Part shown: piece after piece, positions 18,301-31,451 of the stretch
How the letters are laid out: every line of letters starts with the position of its first letter
How positions within the stretch are numbered: the first letter of the stretch is position 1
Source: Methylorubrum populi
GTDB lineage: Bacteria > Pseudomonadota > Alphaproteobacteria > Rhizobiales > Beijerinckiaceae
Direction: 5' to 3'
NCBI GenBank assembly: GCA_036946625.1
Contig: JAQIIU010000002.1
Span: forward strand, 1,470,001-1,534,000
Length of the DNA: 64,000 nt
Made by a program: the position numbers and the translations under genes
The notes under the pieces: generated by a model
Databases searched by the model: none
What the model was told of the DNA's origin: nothing
Seen by the model: only the letters and a program-made list of their open reading frames with translations

Positions 18301-18408
18301 GCTTGGAGCCGCTCCCGATCACGTTGCGATCGGGAGCGGCTCCAAGCTCTCGATGCAACGCGCGCTCTCACGCCGAACCGGTGTCCACTTCGGCGCGAGA
18401 GCGCTCTA
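18301..18408 (-). repeat. Composite double-hairpin intergenic repeat, copy C, inside the spc operon
   Basis: Hairpin 1 has perfect 20-bp arms (18301-18320 and 18328-18347) with a 7-base loop. Hairpin 2 has arms about 18362-18377 and 18389-18406 around CCGGTGTCCAC, the same core as copies A and B. On the minus strand hairpin 2 starts TAGAGCGCTCTC, and its first three bases are the stop codon of rplR. A CTCCCC...GCAAGGGGAG motif lies just downstream at about 18272-18292. Transcription from rplR to rpsE must pass through both hairpins; neither is followed by a U-tract. Confidence 0.75.
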
Positions 18409-18768
18409 GAAGTCCAGGCCACCCTCGCGGGCGGCGTCGGCGAGAGCCTTGACGCGGCCGTGGAAGATGTAGCCCGAGCGGTCGAAGACGACCTTGGTGA
18501 CGCCCGCGGCCTTGGCGCGCTCGGCGACGAGCTTGCCCACCGCCTCGGCCGCCGCCTTGTCGGCGCCGGTCTTGAGGCTGGCCTTGAGATCCTTGTCGAG
18601 GCTGGACGCGGCGGCGAGCGTGCGGCCCGCGGCATCGTCGATGACCTGGACGTAGATCTGCTTGGACGAGCGGAACACCGACAGCCGCGGACGGCCGTTG
18701 GCGGAGGCTCGGAGGGCCCGACGGACCCGCGCCTTGCGGCGCAGGAGGGCTTCGTTCTTGTTCGACAT
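18406..18768 (-). CDS. rplR: 50S ribosomal protein L18
   Basis: 120 residues, usual length, with [20 protein letters not shown] and the 5S-rRNA-binding C-terminal half ([20 protein letters not shown]). The ATG at 18768 is 11 bases after rplF. The TAG stop coincides with the edge of repeat copy C, so the last codon boundary is shared with the inserted element. The C-terminus AAREGGLDF is normal, so nothing essential is lost. Confidence 0.97.
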   Translation of the reverse strand: MSNKNEALLRRKARVRRALRASANGRPRLSVFRSSKQIYVQVIDDAAGRTLAAASSLDKDLKASLKTGADKAAAEAVGKLVAERAKAAGVTKVVFDRSGYIFHGRVKALADAAREGGLDF

Positions 18769-18779
18769 GATCGCCCCCC

Positions 18780-19313
18780 TTACTTCTTCTTGCCTTCCTT
18801 GCGGAAGATGAACTCGCCGGCGTACTTCACGCCCTTGCCCTTGTAGGGCTCGGGGCCGCGGTACTCGCGAATCTCCGCCGCGACCTGACCGACGCGCTGC
18901 CGGTCGATGCCCGCCACCACGATCTCCGTGGGCTTCGGGGTCGTGATCGTGATCCCGGCCGGGATCTCGTACTCGATGTCGTGGCTGTAGCCGAGCGAGA
19001 GCTTGAGCGCCTTGCCGGCCATCGCGGCGCGGTAGCCGACGCCGGTGATCTCGAGCTTCTTCTCGAAGCCCTTGGAGACGCCCTCGACGAGGTTCGCCAC
19101 CTGGGCGCGCGAGGTGCCCCACAGGGAGCGGGCCTGCTTCGACTGGTCCTTGGGCTGCACCGAGACGGCGCCGTCCTTGAACTCCACGACGACCTGGGGC
19201 GGGACGACGAACTGGAGTTCGCCCTTCGAGCCCTTCATCTTCACCGTCTGACCCGTGACCGTGGCGGTGACGCCGCCGGGTACGGGGACGGGCTTCTTGC
19301 CTACGCGAGACAT
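18780..19313 (-). CDS. rplF: 50S ribosomal protein L6
   Basis: 177 residues, usual length, beginning [19 protein letters not shown] and ending in the conserved [20 protein letters not shown] region that binds the sarcin-ricin area of 23S rRNA. It lies between rpsH (17 bases) and rplR (11 bases). Confidence 0.97.
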   Translation of the reverse strand: MSRVGKKPVPVPGGVTATVTGQTVKMKGSKGELQFVVPPQVVVEFKDGAVSVQPKDQSKQARSLWGTSRAQVANLVEGVSKGFEKKLEITGVGYRAAMAGKALKLSLGYSHDIEYEIPAGITITTPKPTEIVVAGIDRQRVGQVAAEIREYRGPEPYKGKGVKYAGEFIFRKEGKKK

Positions 19314-19330
19314 GTCGCTGGTCCTCCGGA

Positions 19331-19726
19331 TCAGAACACCTTGCAGAGCACTTCACCGCCGACGTTGCGCTCGCGCGCCTCGTGATCGGCCATGACGCCC
19401 TGCGGGGTCGAGATGATGGTGACGCCGAGGCCGTCGGCGACGCGCGGCAACTCGCCAACCGACGAGTAGACGCGGCGGCCGGGCTTCGACACGCGCTTGA
19501 TCTCCCGGATGACCGGACGACCATCGTAGTACTTGAGTTCGATCTGGAACTCGGTGCGGCCGTTGCCGAGCTCCGACACCGCGTAGTCGCGGATGTAGCC
19601 CTCGGACTTCAGAACGTCGAGAACCGAGGCGCGCAGGCGCGAACCGGGGGTCTGGACGACGTTGCGGCGACGGCTCTGACCGTTGCGGATGCGGGTGAGC
19701 ATGTCACCCACGGGATCGTTCACCAT
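19331..19726 (-). CDS. rpsH: 30S ribosomal protein S8
   Basis: 131 residues with [20 protein letters not shown] and the C-terminal block containing [21 protein letters not shown]8 binds helix 21 of 16S rRNA early in assembly and autoregulates the spc operon in E. coli; I did not find the mRNA target structure here. It is 12 bases from rpsN. Confidence 0.97.
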   Translation of the reverse strand: MVNDPVGDMLTRIRNGQSRRRNVVQTPGSRLRASVLDVLKSEGYIRDYAVSELGNGRTEFQIELKYYDGRPVIREIKRVSKPGRRVYSSVGELPRVADGLGVTIISTPQGVMADHEARERNVGGEVLCKVF

Positions 19727-19738
19727 GGATGCCTCCCC

Positions 19739-20044
19739 TTACCAACTGGACTTCACGAGACCGGGGATGAGGCCCCGGTTGCCGAGCTCGCGCAGAGCGA
19801 CGCGCGAGATGCCGAGCTTGCGGTAGTAGGCCCGCGGACGGCCGGTCATCTCGCAGCGGTTGCGGATGCGGGTGGCCGAGGAGTTGCGCGGCAGTTCCGC
19901 GAGCTTCAGGCGCGCCTCGAAGCGCTCCTCCATCTCGCGGGACTCGTCGTTGGCGATGGCAAGCAGGGCCTTGCGCTTCTCGGCGAAGCGCTTCACCAGC
20001 TCCTTGCGGTGGTTGTTCTTCTCGACTGAGCTTTTCTTAGCCAT
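19739..20044 (-). CDS. rpsN: 30S ribosomal protein S14, zinc-independent form
   Basis: 101 residues, the long form without the CxxC zinc motifs. Diagnostic sequence: [20 protein letters not shown] followed by [15 protein letters not shown]. It reads between rplE (41 bases) and rpsH (12 bases). Confidence 0.97.
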   Translation of the reverse strand: MAKKSSVEKNNHRKELVKRFAEKRKALLAIANDESREMEERFEARLKLAELPRNSSATRIRNRCEMTGRPRAYYRKLGISRVALRELGNRGLIPGLVKSSW

Positions 20045-20085
20045 GTCTGTCTCCAGTGTCCGCGTCTAAGCGACGTTGCCGCCGC

Positions 20086-20652
20086 TTACTGCCGGAACGG
20101 GAACTTGAAATGGGCGAGGAGAGCCTTGGCCTCTTCGTCCGTGGTGGCGCTCGTCTGGACGACGATGTCCATGCCCCAGGTCTGCTCCGCCTTGTCGTAG
20201 GAGATCTCCGGGAACACGAGGTGCTCCTTGAGGCCCATGGCGTAGTTGCCGCGGCCGTCGAAGGAGCGCGGGTTCAGGCCGCGGAAGTCGCGCACGCGCG
20301 GCAGCGCGATCGTGATCAGGCGGTCCATGAACTCGTACATGCGGGCCTTGCGCAGGGTCACCTTGCAGCCGATCGGCATGCCCTCGCGGACCTTGAAGGT
20401 CGCGATCGCCTTGCGGGCGCGGGTGATGACCGGCTTCTGGCCGGCGATGAGCGCGAGGTCGTCCGCCGCGACGGAGGCCTTCTTCGAGTCCGCGGTGGAC
20501 TCGCCGACGCCCATGTTGATGACGATCTTCTCGATCTGCGGAACCTGCATCGGGTTCTTGTACCCGAACTGCTCGATCAGCTTCTGCCGGACGACCTCGT
20601 CGTAGTGCTTGCGCAGACGCGGGACGTAGGCGTTCTTGTCGGCCTCAGCCAT
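20086..20652 (-). CDS. rplE: 50S ribosomal protein L5
   Basis: 188 residues with [17 protein letters not shown] and the 5S-rRNA/P-site-tRNA contact region around [20 protein letters not shown]. Its start overlaps the end of rplX by 8 bases, which suggests translational coupling. Confidence 0.97.
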   Translation of the reverse strand: MAEADKNAYVPRLRKHYDEVVRQKLIEQFGYKNPMQVPQIEKIVINMGVGESTADSKKASVAADDLALIAGQKPVITRARKAIATFKVREGMPIGCKVTLRKARMYEFMDRLITIALPRVRDFRGLNPRSFDGRGNYAMGLKEHLVFPEISYDKAEQTWGMDIVVQTSATTDEEAKALLAHFKFPFRQ

Positions 20653-20959
20653 CGATCTGATCCCCCGTGGTCTTGGCGAAGCGGACCTTGCGGCCGTCTT
20701 CGAGGATGCGGAAACCCACGCGGGTCGGCTTGCCGTTGGCGTCCTGGAACGCGAGGTTGGAGAGCTGGATCGCAGCCTCCTTCGAGATGATCCCGCCCTC
20801 GGCGTTCTGGGTCTGCTTCTGGTGCTTCTTGACCAGGTTGACGCCGCGCACGAACGCCTTGCCGTCCTTCGGCATGACCTGCACGACCTCGCCGGAGCGA
20901 CCCGCGTCGCGGCCAGTGAGAACGACGACCGTGTCGCCCTTCTTGATCTTGGCGGCCAT
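20645..20959 (-). CDS. rplX: 50S ribosomal protein L24
   Basis: 104 residues with a KOW motif in [21 protein letters not shown]24 is an assembly initiator near the tunnel exit. The ATG at 20959 overlaps the rplN stop by one base (TGATG), and the 3' end overlaps rplE by 8 bases. An in-frame GTG one codon earlier is less likely. Confidence 0.96.
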   Translation of the reverse strand: MAAKIKKGDTVVVLTGRDAGRSGEVVQVMPKDGKAFVRGVNLVKKHQKQTQNAEGGIISKEAAIQLSNLAFQDANGKPTRVGFRILEDGRKVRFAKTTGDQIDG

Positions 20960-21327
20960 CACAGCACCTCAGGAGCGAGCGAGATGATCTTCATGTGGTT
21001 GCGGGCGCGCAGCTCGCGCGGCACCGGCCCGAAGATACGGGTGCCGACCGGCTCCTTCTGATTGTTGATCAGGACGGCGGCGTTCTTGTCGAAGCGGATC
21101 ACCGAACCGTCGGCACGCTTCACGTCCTTTGCGGTGCGCACGACGACCGCCTTCATGACGTCGCCCTTCTTCACGCGGCCGCGCGGGATCGCCTCCTTGA
21201 CGGAGACGACGATGATGTCGCCGACGCCGGCATACTTGCGCTTCGACCCGCCGAGCACCTTGATGCACATCACGCGGCGCGCACCCGAATTGTCGGCGAC
21301 GTCCAGATTCGTCTGCATCTGGATCAC
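20959..21327 (-). CDS. rplN: 50S ribosomal protein L14
   Basis: 122 residues if translation begins at the GTG at 21327, giving [20 protein letters not shown], exactly the family start and length. The C-terminus REL...[12 protein letters not shown] is complete. It is the first gene of the spc part. Upstream lies an atypical 423-base gap containing an antitoxin remnant and a large hairpin. The promoter for this unit may therefore sit inside displaced DNA. Confidence 0.96.
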   Translation of the reverse strand: MIQMQTNLDVADNSGARRVMCIKVLGGSKRKYAGVGDIIVVSVKEAIPRGRVKKGDVMKAVVVRTAKDVKRADGSVIRFDKNAAVLINNQKEPVGTRIFGPVPRELRARNHMKIISLAPEVL

Positions 21328-21575
21328 GGAAGTGACCTTTCCTTGTTTCAGGCGGGTTTCCGCACGCGGACGGTATTGCCCGGCGGACGACGCCTGATGG
21401 AGATCTGATGTCCCCGGATGTAACGAACCGCGCAAACGGCACGTCTCAGCGCCGGCGCGGTCACCGCGTACGATAAGGGGTGCGAACACCCCAAGGACTG
21501 TCGCGAAGGCGTGCCCGATACTACGGACGCGCCCTGCGTGCAAGCCTCAAGGCGCGTGATTTTACGGCCGATCCG

Positions 21576-21695
21576 TCAGGCTGCGACGGGCTCGATCGCC
21601 GCCGACGCCTCGGCCATTCCGGCCTCCAGCGTCCGCAGGTCGTAGTCGCGCTGAAGGTTGACCCAGAACTCGGGCGCATGTCCGAACAAGCGAAG
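21576..21695 (-). pseudogene. HigA-like antitoxin, C-terminal remnant
   Basis: The minus strand encodes LRLFGHAPEFWVNLQRDYDL and then RTLEAGMAEASAAIEPVAA before a TGA at 21576. The PEFWxNLQxxYDL block is characteristic of the C-terminal part of HigA-type (HTH_XRE) antitoxins. The upstream 60 residues with the helix-turn-helix are absent: reading further back gives a hairpin and then the rpsQ 3' end. No HigB toxin is visible. The fragment occupies the space between rpsQ and rplN, where bacteria normally have few bases. Confidence 0.6.
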
Positions 21696-21729
21696 CGGGC
21701 GCGGAACTCTCGCTCCGCGCCCGCTTCGC
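21690..21729. repeat. Perfect 15-bp inverted repeat between rpsQ and the HigA remnant
   Basis: GCGAAGCGGGCGCGG at 21690-21704 pairs exactly with 21715-21729 across a 10-base loop. In the transcript it forms a strong hairpin 21 bases after the rpsQ stop. No U-tract follows (CTTGTTCGG on the minus strand), so it is not a classical terminator. It could be an attenuator, an mRNA-end stabiliser or a repeat end. Confidence 0.6.
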
Positions 21730-21750
21730 ATCCCGTGCCGGGAAAAGATC

Positions 21751-22017
21751 TCAGGCCGCCGTGCCAGCCGCCTCGGCCGCGGCCGCCTGATCCTCGACCA
21801 GCTTCCAGGTCTTGGTCTTGGAGTAGGGACGGGACTCCTCGATGAACACCGTCTGGCCGACCTTGGCCGTGTTGGCCTCGTCGTGCGCATGGTAGTTCTT
21901 CGAACGGCGGACCGTCTTCTTCATCACCGGGTGGGTGAAGCGACGCTCCACCTTCACGACGATGGTCTTGTCGGTCTTGTCGCTGACGACGACGCCTTGA
22001 AGGACGCGCTTGGGCAT
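21751..22017 (-). CDS. rpsQ: 30S ribosomal protein S17
   Basis: 88 residues beginning [20 protein letters not shown], with the OB-fold segment [20 protein letters not shown]. It has a short alanine-rich tail. It is the last gene of the S10 part, 11 bases after rpmC. Confidence 0.97.
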
Positions 22018-22028
22018 GTCGAACCTCC

Positions 22029-22244
22029 TCAGGCCTTGGCCGCATCCAGCGTCTTCTGACGCTGCAGCGTACGCACGCGGGCGATGTCGCGGCGGACCTC
22101 GCGGACGCGGGCGACGTTTTCGAGCTGGCCCGTCGCACCCTGGAAGCGCAGGTTGAACTGCTCCTTCTTCAGGTTGATGAGCTCGTCGGAAAGCTGATCC
22201 GCCGACAGAGCGCGCAGATCAGACAGTCTCTGTTCGGACTTCAT
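22029..22244 (-). CDS. rpmC: 50S ribosomal protein L29
   Basis: 71 residues of two predicted helices, with [19 protein letters not shown] as the diagnostic turn. L29 forms part of the tunnel-exit docking site for SRP and trigger factor. It is 12 bases from rplP and 11 from rpsQ. Confidence 0.97.
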
Positions 22245-22256
22245 GATCTCTTCCTA

Positions 22257-22670
22257 TCAATCAGCGATGCGCTGGATGACGCGGGTGCGCACCGGCAGCT
22301 TCGCGGCACCGAGGCGAAGCGCCTCGCGGGCGATGTCCTCGGCAACGCCGTCGACCTCGAACATGATCCGGCCCGGATGAACGCGGGCCGCCCAATACTC
22401 GGGGGCACCCTTGCCGGAGCCCATGCGGACCTCGGTGGGCTTGGCGGTGACGGGGAGATCCGGGAACACCCGGATCCAGACCCGGCCCTGACGCTTCATC
22501 TCGCGGGTGATCGCGCGGCGGGCCGCCTCGATCTGGCGCGCGGTGATGCGCTCGGGCTCCAGGCACTTGAGGCCGAACTGGCCGAAGTTCAGCTCGAAGC
22601 CGCCCTTGGCCGCGCCATGGATGCGTCCCTTGAACTGCTTACGGAACTTGGTCTTCTTGGGTTGCAGCAT
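22257..22670 (-). CDS. rplP: 50S ribosomal protein L16
   Basis: 137 residues starting [20 protein letters not shown]. The segment [20 protein letters not shown] and the [10 protein letters not shown] loop, which contact the A-site tRNA elbow, are intact. It lies 30 bases after rpsC. Confidence 0.97.
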   Translation of the reverse strand: MLQPKKTKFRKQFKGRIHGAAKGGFELNFGQFGLKCLEPERITARQIEAARRAITREMKRQGRVWIRVFPDLPVTAKPTEVRMGSGKGAPEYWAARVHPGRIMFEVDGVAEDIAREALRLGAAKLPVRTRVIQRIAD

Positions 22671-22700
22671 GGCAGCCTCTCAAGATCTCTGCTCGAACCG

Positions 22701-23447
22701 TCAGGCGTGCGACGGCTCGCGGCGGCCGCGGCCACCCCGGTCGTCGCCGTCACGCTCGCGGCGCCCGCCGGAACGGCCACCCTCTTCCTGCGCCTTCTTG
22801 TCCTGCGCCATCGGGTCGTGTTCGAGGATCTCGCCCTTGAACACCCAGACCTTGATGCCGCACGTCCCGTAGGTCGTGAAGGCGGTGGCGGTGCCGTAAT
22901 CGACGTCCGCGCGCAGGGTGTGCAGCGGAACGCGGCCCTCGCGGTACCACTCGGTGCGGGCGATCTCCGCGCCGCCGAGACGGCCGGCGCAGTTGATGCG
23001 GATGCCCTCGGCGCCGAGACGCATGGCCGACTGCACGGCGCGCTTCATGGCGCGACGGAAGGCGACGCGGCGCTCGAGCTGCTGCGCGATCGACTCTGCC
23101 ACCAGGGTGGCATCGACCTCGGGCTTGCGCACCTCGACGATGTTGATCGTCACGTCGGCCTTGGTCATCGTGCCGACGAGCTTGCGCAGCTTCTCGATGT
23201 CCGCACCCTTCTTGCCGATCACCACGCCCGGACGGCCCGAGTGGATGGTGACGCGGCACTTCCGGTGCGGGCGCTCGATGACGATCTTCGAGACGGCGGC
23301 CTGCTTGAGCTGCTTCATGAGGGCGGCGCGGATCGCCACGTCCTCGTGCATCAGCTTGGCATACTCGCCCTTCTCGGCGAACCAGCGGGAATCCCAGGTC
23401 CGGTTGATGCCGAGACGCAGGCCGATCGGATTGATCTTCTGACCCAT
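22701..23447 (-). CDS. rpsC: 30S ribosomal protein S3
   Basis: 248 residues. It has the N-terminal [20 protein letters not shown], a KH domain with [20 protein letters not shown], and an alphaproteobacterial C-terminal extension of about 35 residues rich in E, R, D and G ([20 protein letters not shown]). S3 lines the mRNA entry channel. It is 11 bases from rplV. Confidence 0.97.
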   Translation of the reverse strand: MGQKINPIGLRLGINRTWDSRWFAEKGEYAKLMHEDVAIRAALMKQLKQAAVSKIVIERPHRKCRVTIHSGRPGVVIGKKGADIEKLRKLVGTMTKADVTINIVEVRKPEVDATLVAESIAQQLERRVAFRRAMKRAVQSAMRLGAEGIRINCAGRLGGAEIARTEWYREGRVPLHTLRADVDYGTATAFTTYGTCGIKVWVFKGEILEHDPMAQDKKAQEEGGRSGGRRERDGDDRGGRGRREPSHA

Positions 23448-23458
23448 GGGTAAACTCC

Positions 23459-23842
23459 TCAGGCCGCTTCAGCGCGCACTTCGCGAACCACGATCGTGAG
23501 GTTCGAGAAGGGCTTCAGGATGCGCGCGCCGCGACCGCGGGCACGGGCGTGGAAGCGCTTGAGCACCAGCGCCTTGCCGACGAAGGCCTGGGACACGACG
23601 AGATCGTCCACGTCGAGGTCGTGGTTGTTCTCGGCGTTGGCGATCGCGCTCTCCAGGCACTTCTTCACATCGCGGGCGATGCGCTTGCGGGAGAATTCGA
23701 GGTCGGCAAGGGCCGTATCGACCTTCTTGCCGCGAATCAGCGCCGCCACGAGGTTGAGCTTCTGGGGCGACACGCGGAGCATCCGCGCGACGGCCTTCGC
23801 CTCGTTCTCGGGGAGCGCGCGGGGGGTGGCAGGCTTGCCCAT
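23459..23842 (-). CDS. rplV: 50S ribosomal protein L22
   Basis: 127 residues. The ATG at 23842 ([20 protein letters not shown]) is chosen because it sits 1 base after the rpsS stop and gives the family length. The extended hairpin region ([20 protein letters not shown]) lines the exit tunnel. Confidence 0.96.
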   Translation of the reverse strand: MGKPATPRALPENEAKAVARMLRVSPQKLNLVAALIRGKKVDTALADLEFSRKRIARDVKKCLESAIANAENNHDLDVDDLVVSQAFVGKALVLKRFHARARGRGARILKPFSNLTIVVREVRAEAA

Positions 23843-23843
23843 C

Positions 23844-24122
23844 TCAGCGCCTCTTCGCCTTCTTGTCGGCCGCGTGACCGGGGAAGGTGCGGGTCGGCGA
23901 GAACTCGCCGAACTTGTGACCGACCATCTCCTCGGTGACGTAGACCGGGATATGCTTGTGTCCGTTGTGCACACCGAAGGTGATGCCGACGAACTGCGGG
24001 AGGATCGTGGAGCGGCGGCTCCAGATCTTGACGACCTCGTTGCGGCTGGAGCCGCGGGCGGCGTCGGCCTTCTTGAGGAGGTAGCCGTCGACGAACGGCC
24101 CTTTCCAGAGGGAACGTGCCAT
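23844..24122 (-). CDS. rpsS: 30S ribosomal protein S19
   Basis: 92 residues beginning [20 protein letters not shown], with the conserved [21 protein letters not shown]-terminal part at the head of the small subunit. It is 5 bases after rplB. Confidence 0.97.
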   Translation of the reverse strand: MARSLWKGPFVDGYLLKKADAARGSSRNEVVKIWSRRSTILPQFVGITFGVHNGHKHIPVYVTEEMVGHKFGEFSPTRTFPGHAADKKAKRR

Positions 24123-24127
24123 GGCTG

Positions 24128-24964
24128 TTACTTCTTGCGGTTATGGCGGCTGGACAGGATGAAGGTGTCGGTCCGCTTGTTGGACCGGGTCTTCTTCCCC
24201 TTGGTGGGCACGCCCCAGGGCGTGACCGGGTTCCGGCCGCCCGAGGTACGACCCTCGCCGCCGCCGTGCGGGTGATCGACCGGGTTCATGGCGACACCGC
24301 GGTTGTGCGGGCGCTTGCCGAGCCAGCGGTTGCGGCCGGCCTTGCCCAGCGAGATGTTCATGTGGTCCGGGTTCGAGACCGCGCCGACGCTGGCGAAGCA
24401 CTGGCCGTGCACGAGGCGCTGCTCGCCCGAGTTCAGGCGCAGCGTCACGTAGCCCTGGTCGCGGCCCACGATCTGAGCGTAGTTGCCGGCGGAGCGGGCG
24501 ATCGCGCCGCCCTTGCCGATCTTCAGCTCGACGTTGTGGACGATGGTGCCCACCGGCATCGAGCCGATCGGACCGGCATTGCCCGGCTTCACGTCGACGC
24601 TCTCACTCGCGACCACCTTGTCGCCCGGCGACAGGCGCTGGGGGGCGAGGATGTAGCTCTGCTTCCCGTCGGGGAAGGTGATGAGCGCGATGAAGGCGGT
24701 GCGGTTGGGATCGTACTCGATCCGCTCCACCGTCGCGGGAACGCCGAGGTTCTCGCGACGCTTGAAGTCGACGTTGCGCAGGACCCGCTTGTGGCCGCCG
24801 CCGCGGAAGCGGACGGTGATGCGGCCCAGGTTGTTGCGGCCGCCCGAGGAGCTCTTGCCCTCGGTCAGCGCCTTTACCGGCTTGCCCTTGTAGAGCTCAC
24901 GGCGGTCGACGAGCACGAGCTGGCGCAGGCTCGGCGTGACCGGTTTGAATGTCTTCAAGGCCAT
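24128..24964 (-). CDS. rplB: 50S ribosomal protein L2
   Basis: 278 residues with [20 protein letters not shown] at the start and the peptidyl-transferase-centre loop [20 protein letters not shown]. The catalytically important histidine in that loop is present. It is 25 bases after rplW. Confidence 0.97.
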   Translation of the reverse strand: MALKTFKPVTPSLRQLVLVDRRELYKGKPVKALTEGKSSSGGRNNLGRITVRFRGGGHKRVLRNVDFKRRENLGVPATVERIEYDPNRTAFIALITFPDGKQSYILAPQRLSPGDKVVASESVDVKPGNAGPIGSMPVGTIVHNVELKIGKGGAIARSAGNYAQIVGRDQGYVTLRLNSGEQRLVHGQCFASVGAVSNPDHMNISLGKAGRNRWLGKRPHNRGVAMNPVDHPHGGGEGRTSGGRNPVTPWGVPTKGKKTRSNKRTDTFILSSRHNRKK

Positions 24965-24989
24965 CGGCTTGATCCTAGCTTTCCAAGTC

Positions 24990-25286
24990 TCAGAGCCCGG
25001 TCGTCACGTCGATCGTGTCGCCCTCGGCCAGCGTCACGATCGCCTTCTTCACGTCCGAACGCTGCCCGCGCTGCCCGCGGAAGAACTTCTTCTTGCCCTT
25101 GGTCGTGAGCGTGTTCACGCTCGTGACCTTGACGTCGAACAGCTTCTCGACCGCATCCTTGATCTGCGGCTTGGTGGCCTTCGGGGCGACCCGGAAGACG
25201 ACCTTGTTCTGCTCGGTGAGGTTGGTCGCCTTCTCCGTGATGACGGGGGAGACGATCACATCGTAGTGGCGCGGATCGGCACTCAT
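24990..25286 (-). CDS. rplW: 50S ribosomal protein L23
   Basis: 98 residues starting [20 protein letters not shown], with the tunnel-exit loop [21 protein letters not shown]23 is the docking point for trigger factor and SRP. Its start overlaps the rplD stop by 4 bases (ATGA), implying coupled translation. Confidence 0.97.
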   Translation of the reverse strand: MSADPRHYDVIVSPVITEKATNLTEQNKVVFRVAPKATKPQIKDAVEKLFDVKVTSVNTLTTKGKKKFFRGQRGQRSDVKKAIVTLAEGDTIDVTTGL

Positions 25287-25903
25287 TTGAAACGCTCCTC
25301 CAGCGCATCGACGGCGGCGCGCGTCAGCACGAGCGTGTCGCGGCGCAGGATGTCGTAGACGTTGATGCCCTGGACGGGCAGCACGTCGATCTTCGGGATG
25401 GCGCGGGCGGCGCGGCCGAAGTTCTCGTCGACCTCGGAGCCGCCGATGATCAGCGCGCTCGACAGGCCGAGCCGCTCGAAGCGCTCGACCATCGCCTTGG
25501 TCTTGTGGCTGTCGACCTTGATGTCGTCGACGACGATCAGGGTCGAGGCCTTGGCCTTGGCCGAGAGGGCGTGCTTGAGGGCGAGCGCACGGACTTTCTT
25601 GGGCAGGTCGTGGCTGTGGTCGCGCACCACCGGACCGAAGGCCCGGCCGCCGCCGCGGAACTGCGGAGCGGACGCCGCGCCGTGACGGGCGTTGCCGGTG
25701 CCCTTCTGCTTGTACAGCTTCTTCGTGGTGCGATCGACGTCCGAGCGGTTCTTCACCGCGTGGGTGCCGGCGCGCCGCTTGGCGAGCTGGTAGCGCACCA
25801 TGCGCTGCAGGATGTCGGCGCGCGGCTCGAGGCCGAAGATCGCCTCGTTGAGCTCGACCGAGCCGGCGGAGCCGCCGTCGAGCGTGGTGATATCGAGTTT
25901 CAT
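25283..25903 (-). CDS. rplD: 50S ribosomal protein L4
   Basis: 206 residues with the exit-tunnel loop region [20 protein letters not shown] intact. In E. coli L4 also represses its operon; the leader target cannot be judged here. The ATG at 25903 overlaps the rplC stop by one base. An in-frame GTG at 25906 is less likely. Confidence 0.96.
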   Translation of the reverse strand: MKLDITTLDGGSAGSVELNEAIFGLEPRADILQRMVRYQLAKRRAGTHAVKNRSDVDRTTKKLYKQKGTGNARHGAASAPQFRGGGRAFGPVVRDHSHDLPKKVRALALKHALSAKAKASTLIVVDDIKVDSHKTKAMVERFERLGLSSALIIGGSEVDENFGRAARAIPKIDVLPVQGINVYDILRRDTLVLTRAAVDALEERFK

Positions 25904-26661
25904 CACGCGTTCTCCTCGGACGCAGGAGCCACAGCCTGGGCCTCGGGGGCCGCCTCGACCTGAGCCGCGTTCCCGTTGGCCGAACCGTTCTCACGGAACT
26001 TGCCCGGCAGCGGCACCTCGGCGGGCAGCTTGCGCTTGACCGCGTCGCGAACCTGGATCCAGCCGCCGGCGACGCCGGGGACGGCGCCCTCGACCAGGAT
26101 CAGGCCGCGCTCCGGATCGGTGCGGACGACCTTGAGGTTCTGCGTGGTGACGCGCTCGACGCCCAGATGGCCCGGCATCTTCTTGTTCTTGAAGGTCTTG
26201 CCCGGATCCTGGCGGCCGCCGGTCGAACCGATCGAGCGGTGCGAGATCGACACGCCGTGGGTGGCGCGCAAGCCCCCGAAGTTCCAGCGCTTCATGCCGC
26301 CGGCGAAGCCCTTGCCCGTGGTGGTGCCCGTCACGTCGACGAACTGGCCCGGGATGAAGTGGTCGGCCGTGATCTCGGCACCCACCGGGATTAGCGCGTC
26401 CTGCGACACGCGGAACTCGGCGAGCTTCTTCTTGGGCTCGACCTTAGCGACCGCGAAGCGGCCGCGCTCGGCCTGCGACACGTTCTTGACCTTGGCCTTG
26501 CCGACGCCGACCTGAAGGGCGACGTAGCCATCCTTCTCGGTCGTGCGGTGTGCCACAACCTGGCACTGATCGATCTGGAGCACGGTGACGGGCACGTGCT
26601 CGCCAGCGTCCGTGAAGACGCGGGTCATGCCGACCTTCCGTGCGATGACGCCTGAGCGCAT
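25903..26661 (-). CDS. rplC: 50S ribosomal protein L3
   Basis: 252 residues, longer than E. coli L3 (209) because of a C-terminal Ala/Glu-rich tail (from about residue 220) typical of Rhizobiales. The central finger contains [20 protein letters not shown] and the methylated-glutamine region [20 protein letters not shown]. It is 51 bases after rpsJ. Confidence 0.97.
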   Translation of the reverse strand: MRSGVIARKVGMTRVFTDAGEHVPVTVLQIDQCQVVAHRTTEKDGYVALQVGVGKAKVKNVSQAERGRFAVAKVEPKKKLAEFRVSQDALIPVGAEITADHFIPGQFVDVTGTTTGKGFAGGMKRWNFGGLRATHGVSISHRSIGSTGGRQDPGKTFKNKKMPGHLGVERVTTQNLKVVRTDPERGLILVEGAVPGVAGGWIQVRDAVKRKLPAEVPLPGKFRENGSANGNAAQVEAAPEAQAVAPASEENA

Positions 26662-26712
26662 AGGTCACTCCCCTCGCGCGATGAAACGGTAAGCTCTAAA
26701 TCCAGCGCGGAC

Positions 26713-27021
26713 TTAGAGCTTGATCTCCACGTCCACGCCAGCGGCGAGGTCGAGCTTCATCAGCGCGTCCACGGTCTGCGGCGTCGGGTCGACGATATCG
26801 AGCACCCGCTTGTGCGTGCGCATCTCGAATTGTTCGCGCGACTTCTTGTCGATGTGCGGCGAGCGGTTCACCGTGAACTTCTCGATATGCGTCGGCAGCG
26901 GGATCGGGCCCCGGATCTGCGCGCCGGTGCGGCGCGCGGTCGAGACGATCTCCTTGGTGGACGCATCGAGGATGCGGTGATCGAACGCCTTGAGGCGAAT
27001 GCGGATGTTCTGACCGTTCAT
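26713..27021 (-). CDS. rpsJ: 30S ribosomal protein S10 / NusE
   Basis: 102 residues, [20 protein letters not shown] to the C-terminal [11 protein letters not shown]. Besides its ribosomal role S10 acts as NusE in antitermination. It leads the S10 gene block and lies 87 bases after tuf. That gap holds a GC-rich hairpin (GGGCGGG/CCCGCCC near 27050-27072) without a U-tract. Confidence 0.97.
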
Positions 27022-27108
27022 GACCTGACCTCGGCGGAAACGTTGGAAGGGCGGGCGCGAGGGCCCGCCCCTCTGACGTCCCCTGTCGATGATGCTTCGC
27101 GGTGGCGG

Positions 27109-28299
<1,191 letters not shown>

Positions 28300-28351
28300 G
28301 AGGGCCTCCTAATCGTCGGTGTCGTTGATCGAGGATGGTCCGGCGTACGCC

Positions 28352-30427
<2,076 letters not shown>

Positions 30428-30490
30428 CGGGGTCTCTCCGGGAGATAGCGGGCTCGGAGCGCGGCCCGGTGGCCGCGCTCGACAGGCGAA

Positions 30491-30961
30491 TTACCAGCGG
30501 TAGTGCGAGAAGGCGCGGTTGGCCTCGGCCATCCGGTGGGTGTCTTCGCGCTTCTTGACGGCGTTGCCGCGGTTGTTGGCGGCGTCGAGCAGCTCGGCGG
30601 AGAGGCGCTCGACCATGGTCCGGTCGTTGCGGCCGCGGGCGGCCTGGATCAGCCAGCGAATGGCCAGAGCCTGACGGCGCTCGGTGCGGACCTCGACGGG
30701 GACCTGGTAGGTCGCGCCGCCGACGCGGCGGGAGCGGACCTCGATCGCCGGGGCGACGTTGTCGAGGGCGGCGCGGAACACCTCGATCGGGTTGGCGCGG
30801 GCGCGGCTCTCGACGAGATCGAAGGCGCCGTAGACGATCCGCTCGGCGGTCGACTTCTTGCCCTCGTACATGATCGAGTTCATGAACTTGGTCAGGACGA
30901 CGTCGCCGTACTTGGCGTCCGGGATGATCTCGCGCTTCTCGGCAGAGTGACGACGGGACAT
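30491..30961 (-). CDS. rpsG: 30S ribosomal protein S7
   Basis: 156 residues with [20 protein letters not shown] and the C-terminal block [15 protein letters not shown]7 nucleates the head of the small subunit. It is 118 bases after rpsL and 63 bases before fusA. Confidence 0.98.
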   Translation of the reverse strand: MSRRHSAEKREIIPDAKYGDVVLTKFMNSIMYEGKKSTAERIVYGAFDLVESRARANPIEVFRAALDNVAPAIEVRSRRVGGATYQVPVEVRTERRQALAIRWLIQAARGRNDRTMVERLSAELLDAANNRGNAVKKREDTHRMAEANRAFSHYRW

Positions 30962-31079
30962 CTTTTTCGACTTTCGAAGAATATGGTCTTAAGCACCCCA
31001 CGCAGGCCGCCTTACCTCGGCCGAGGCGGCAGCATCCTTGTGAGGCCGTGGAAAGATCGTGGCCTGAAGTCCGAAAAAC

Positions 31080-31451
31080 TTACTTCGGACGCTTGGCACC
31101 GTACTTCGAACGACGCTGCTTGCGGTTCTTGACGCCCTGCGTGTCGAGCACGCCGCGCAGGATGTGGTAGCGCACGCCCGGAAGGTCCTTCACGCGGCCG
31201 CCGCGGATCATGACCACGGAGTGCTCCTGAAGGTTGTGGCCCTCGCCGGGGATGTAGCCGATCACCTCGAAGCCGTTGGTCAGGCGCACCTTGGCGACCT
31301 TGCGCAGAGCCGAGTTCGGCTTCTTCGGGGTCGTGGTGTAGACGCGCGTGCAGACGCCGCGCTTCTGCGGGCAGGCGTTGAGCGCCGGCACCTTGTTGCG
31401 CGCCTTCTGCGCCTTGCGCGGCTGGGCGATCAGTTGGTTGATCGTCGGCAT
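31080..31451 (-). CDS. rpsL: 30S ribosomal protein S12
   Basis: 123 residues. The decoding-loop segment [20 protein letters not shown] and the [20 protein letters not shown] loop are wild-type at the lysines where streptomycin-resistance changes arise. It is the first gene of the str operon. Upstream 388 bases separate it from the jetC stop and must contain its promoter. Confidence 0.98.

Noticed and set aside
27048..27073. GC-rich hairpin between tuf and rpsJ as a terminator
   Set aside because: No U-tract follows on the minus strand, and the genes on either side are normally co-transcribed.
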